NCBI GenBank assembly: GCA_023438065.1
Contig: JAEXRH010000013.1
Coordinates: 59,817 to 123,816 of the forward strand
Length of the DNA stretch: 64,000 nucleotides
From: Spirochaetota bacterium
Lineage (GTDB): Bacteria; Spirochaetota; Spirochaetia; Treponematales; Treponemataceae
Reading direction: 5' to 3'
In this document: piece after piece, positions 61,680 to 64,000 of the stretch
How the letters are laid out: each line of letters opens with the position of its first letter
Numbering within the stretch: the first letter of the stretch is position 1
Made by a program: the position numbers and the translations under genes
Notes under the pieces: generated by a model
The model's database searches: none
What the model was told of the DNA's origin: nothing
The model's input: only the letters and a program-made list of their open reading frames with translations

Positions 61680-62294
61680 CTAGTCGTCGAACCCGACGTC
61701 GGTTATCACGCCGACGCCGCGCGAGACGCGGACCGTGACGTACGCCCCGCCTCGCGCGTTCGCGAAGCGTCGGTCAAGCTCGTCGGCCTTCGACTCGTTC
61801 ACGTAATAGCGCGTAAAGAGGGGCTCGATCGAGCCGTCGCCGAGATACCGGAGCCTGAGCCATGAGCCGTCGTCGTCGGGCTCATCGGCCGTTACGTACG
61901 CGATCCGGGCGAAGCCTTCCCCGTCGCGCTCGAGCGCGGCGCAGAACCATTCGCCCTCGACGAGCCAGGGTGGATAGCCGTCCGCAGGGCCGGAGTCGGG
62001 CGTATCCTCCGCGTCCGCGCCCGAACCGATCTCCCCGTCGTTCCCGGCGACCTCGACTTCGACCGCCGCGTCAACGTCGCCTTCAGGGGCCTCGTCGATC
62101 GCCAGCAGGTCAGGCGTCGTGAACTCGATATAGCGCCCACGAAAGGGGTCCAGCGGATCGTACCCGTCGATCCTGAATCGCCAGGTCGCGTCGCGCGCGA
62201 GCGCCCTTTCGCGGGTTATTACCGTAAACGCGTTGACGCCGACCCCTACCGCGCACGCGACGAGAAGGATAGCGAGAATCATCGTCCTTTTCAT
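61680..62294 (-). CDS. GDYXXLXY-domain protein
   Basis: The 204-residue product has an N-terminal signal anchor and matches the GDYXXLXY family at RIDGYDPLDPFRGRYIEFT, a motif that gives the family its PLDP-x-RGxY core, plus a long acidic low-complexity insert (EVAGNDGEIGSGADAEDTPD) and a C-terminal VTVRVSRGVGVITDVGFDD. It overlaps the DUF2157 gene upstream (ATGA) and the two genes are usually neighbours in this family. Function unknown; membrane-associated. Confidence 0.82.
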   Translation of the reverse strand: MKRTMILAILLVACAVGVGVNAFTVITRERALARDATWRFRIDGYDPLDPFRGRYIEFTTPDLLAIDEAPEGDVDAAVEVEVAGNDGEIGSGADAEDTPDSGPADGYPPWLVEGEWFCAALERDGEGFARIAYVTADEPDDDGSWLRLRYLGDGSIEPLFTRYYVNESKADELDRRFANARGGAYVTVRVSRGVGVITDVGFDD

Positions 62295-63640
62295 CGAGCG
62301 ACCCCCTTGGAAAGGCGCCGTGAAAGCGCGAAATTAGCCGCGAGAAACGCGACGCCCAGCCCCATGAAGACGAGGCCGCGCGAGATCATGTTCTCGAAAA
62401 ATCCCTCGACGAAGACGAAGCGGAAAGAGATCAGCGCGACAAGGATCATGGCGCCCAGATTGACGAGGGCGAGTCGCCCCGAGACGTACCCGCGAATCGC
62501 GTGGAAGACGCCCGCGGCCAGAAGGACCGCGTTCATGACGAGATGGATCGCGAGCATCGCGATAAACCCGCCGCCGGTGAGGGACGATACGACGAGATAC
62601 GACAGGACGACCGCGAGCGCGAGCGTCGCCTCGGCGAGCGGGGCGAGCCTTCGCTCCCGCACGAGGAGGACCACGAGGAGCACGAACGCGGCGAACAGCG
62701 AGAGCGCTACGACGACGTCGACGGCGGAGCCCGCCCAATGGGCGGATCCGCCCAAAAGGCGGTAATGGGACCACCCGATCTCGTTCCAGGGCCAGCTATA
62801 GGTCAGCATGAAGGCGAGCACGTAGATGCCGAGGAATCCCGACGAGCCGAACGGATTCGCGCTTTTGGAGGGAGCGCCGCCGAAAGCGAGCGATCCGAGC
62901 ATGCGAAGGCACGCGAAAAGAAGCGCGTACGCGACGATCCACAGACCCGGCAACGCCTTCTCGAGACTCACCCCGAGGCCGACGAAAAGACTCGTCGAAA
63001 CGATCCAGCCGAGATACGCCGAGGTCGACGAGTACCGGTCTTTACGCATGGAGAGGACGAGACGGGGCACGATCGCGGCGAAAAGCGGCCAGTAAAGGAG
63101 CGAGTCGTCCCCGTGAAGCCGCGAGAGAGAAGTCCACGCCGTAAGCGCTGCCAGATACAGAAGAGTCCCCGCGTTCGAGCGGAGCGCGTACACGAAGGGC
63201 AAGGCGAGCGCGGAGGAAAGAAGGATCAGGTCCTCGGCCTCCCCGCCGATGTGATAGATTTGCGAAAGCATTCCGGCGCACGCGGCGAAACCGAGAATCG
63301 CCGCGACGCACGACGATTCCCTCCAGGCGGGGCGATCGTCGCGCCTCAGGAAGGCGAAAAGAGCGAGGCCGTACGCGAGCGTAAGCGGGACGAACGCGAT
63401 CGCGACACGACCGTACCGCGGAATCTTTTCCCAGTTGAACGCCATGAGAACGATTGCGCCCAAAAAAACCAGGGCGACCCCGATCGCGGAAAACGCGGTA
63501 AGGAGCGCCTTACGCGCGTCGGTCTCCCCGGCCGAGGGATACCGCTCGCGGATTTTCCGCGCCGTCGCCTCGTCGATGGTGCCGTCGGCGACCCATCGAG
63601 AAATCTCCGTCCGAAGCCACGCTTCGCCGTCACGAGCCAT
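62291..63640 (-). CDS. DUF2157 multi-pass membrane protein
   Basis: From ATG 63640 (GGGGGAG upstream) the 449-residue protein has an N-terminal cytosolic helical part (MARDGEAWLRTEISRWVADG, typical start of DUF2157) and about 12 TM segments. The pairing with a GDYXXLXY gene in the same operon is a recurring arrangement. No catalytic motif and no assigned role. Confidence 0.82.
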   Translation of the reverse strand: MARDGEAWLRTEISRWVADGTIDEATARKIRERYPSAGETDARKALLTAFSAIGVALVFLGAIVLMAFNWEKIPRYGRVAIAFVPLTLAYGLALFAFLRRDDRPAWRESSCVAAILGFAACAGMLSQIYHIGGEAEDLILLSSALALPFVYALRSNAGTLLYLAALTAWTSLSRLHGDDSLLYWPLFAAIVPRLVLSMRKDRYSSTSAYLGWIVSTSLFVGLGVSLEKALPGLWIVAYALLFACLRMLGSLAFGGAPSKSANPFGSSGFLGIYVLAFMLTYSWPWNEIGWSHYRLLGGSAHWAGSAVDVVVALSLFAAFVLLVVLLVRERRLAPLAEATLALAVVLSYLVVSSLTGGGFIAMLAIHLVMNAVLLAAGVFHAIRGYVSGRLALVNLGAMILVALISFRFVFVEGFFENMISRGLVFMGLGVAFLAANFALSRRLSKGVAR

Positions 63641-63866
63641 ACTGTCTCCCCCTAATCGTCTATACCGCGCCGACTGCCCTCCGGGCGGGATCAGTCCCTC
63701 GGGAGGGTTTCGCGCGCGGTCGCGCCTGCGCGCGCCATGGAAAAGAGAATAGCACGAGACCGCCTTTCGCGCATGAGCCATGCATGGCGCGATCGGCGGA
63801 AAAGGAGACTCGATGGCGATTTCGCAGCCGTAAAGGCGCATCGCGATTCGGCGCCGGTTTCCCGTT
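63641..63866. other. non-coding gap
   Basis: Promoter region of the DUF2157 gene on the left; no gene supported. A short ATCGGCGGAAAA match (63771-63782) to the repeat at 7086 is too short to call. Confidence 0.4.
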
Positions 63867-63954
63867 CCCGGGCCAGGGACGGAAGCGGAAAGCCCGGAGG
63901 CCGAATGCCGCGCCCGCGCGGGGTTCGACCGAGGACTTGGAGCGGACGGCCCGG
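63867..63954. repeat. dispersed structured repeat, copy B
   Basis: CCCGGGCCAGGGACGGAAGC, then GGAAAGCCCGGAGG, a variable GC middle and CGAGGACTTGGAGCGGACGG CCCGGT. Ends CCGGGCC and GGCCCGG are inverted. Two half-units AGG(G)AC...AGCGGAnnGCCCGG are recognisable. Confidence 0.7.
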
Positions 63955-63958
63955 TCGT

Positions 63959-64000
63959 GGGGGGGGGGGGGGGGGGGGGGGCGGGGGCCCCCCCCGGCCG
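63959..64000. other. poly-G run and GC homopolymer end
   Basis: 23 G (63959-63981), then C, five G, eight C and GGCCG. Nothing coding. Possibly a sequencing or assembly artefact at a contig end. Confidence 0.7.

Overview
The window looks like the chromosome of a GC-rich (about 60-65 %) anaerobic spirochaete, most likely Treponema-related. Pointers are the many small MKK-type lipoproteins, lipoprotein-rich envelope genes, a 7TMR-DISM adenylate cyclase, [FeFe] hydrogenases, a dissimilatory-type anaerobic sulfite reductase, and housekeeping genes (trpS, aroC, 5-FCL, tRNA-Asn) scattered among them. The assignment rests on reading gene content by eye, not on a search.

Layout. 1-8.2 kb: envelope genes (truncated lipoprotein, membrane protein, TPR-like lipoprotein, MltD-like transglycosylase, OmpA-like protein, Cys-rich small protein, VWA protein, two paralogous small lipoproteins). 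8.3-14.1 kb: trpS, aroC, then DRTGG protein / RsbW-like ATPase / sensory-type [FeFe] hydrogenase / 5-FCL, a coiled-coil protein and tRNA-Asn. 14.6-19.5 kb: c-di-GMP phosphodiesterase, beta-helix lipoprotein and a frameshifted GH26-like glycosidase. 19.6-32.3 kb: a defence island on the minus strand with mosaic base composition. It is a type I restriction-modification operon (hsdM-hsdS-hsdR) carrying two cargo genes (DUF4917/SIR2-like and AlbA_2-HATPase) between hsdS and hsdR, preceded by a separate DUF4268 nuclease-like + DUF262/DUF1524 (GmrSD-like) pair. The upstream regions of hsdM and of the DUF4268 gene are diverged copies of one another over about 215 bp, and a fragment of the GH26-like gene lies on the far side of the island.

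34.2-46.0 kb: one long plus-strand run of mostly overlapping genes: ferredoxin, hemerythrin-like, FNT channel, AsrABC sulfite reductase, ferritin-like protein, then siroheme synthesis (SirC-like, HemA, a HemC-CobA-HemD fusion, HemB, HemL) and an [FeFe] hydrogenase. The logic is self-contained: glutamyl-tRNA is turned into siroheme for AsrC, sulfite is reduced to sulfide, and the FNT channel probably exports hydrosulfide. Several tetrapyrrole enzymes are shorter than usual; the HemC part lacks its whole cofactor-binding domain.

46-54.6 kb: minus-strand signalling and small enzyme genes (7TMR adenylate cyclase, GGDEF cyclase, VOC, DJ-1/PfpI, LRR-like lipoprotein, GNAT acetyltransferase with an attenuator-like leader) and an ABC-F protein. 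54.7-61.3 kb: a four-gene sugar ABC transporter in the ytfQ-ytfR-ytfT-yjfF order, divergent from an AraC-type response regulator. 61.7-63.6 kb: GDYXXLXY and DUF2157 membrane proteins. A dispersed non-coding repeat family occurs at 14.2, 32.6, 61.6 and 63.9 kb. The window ends in a long poly-G run that may be an assembly artefact. No CRISPR array, transposase, integrase or rRNA was seen.
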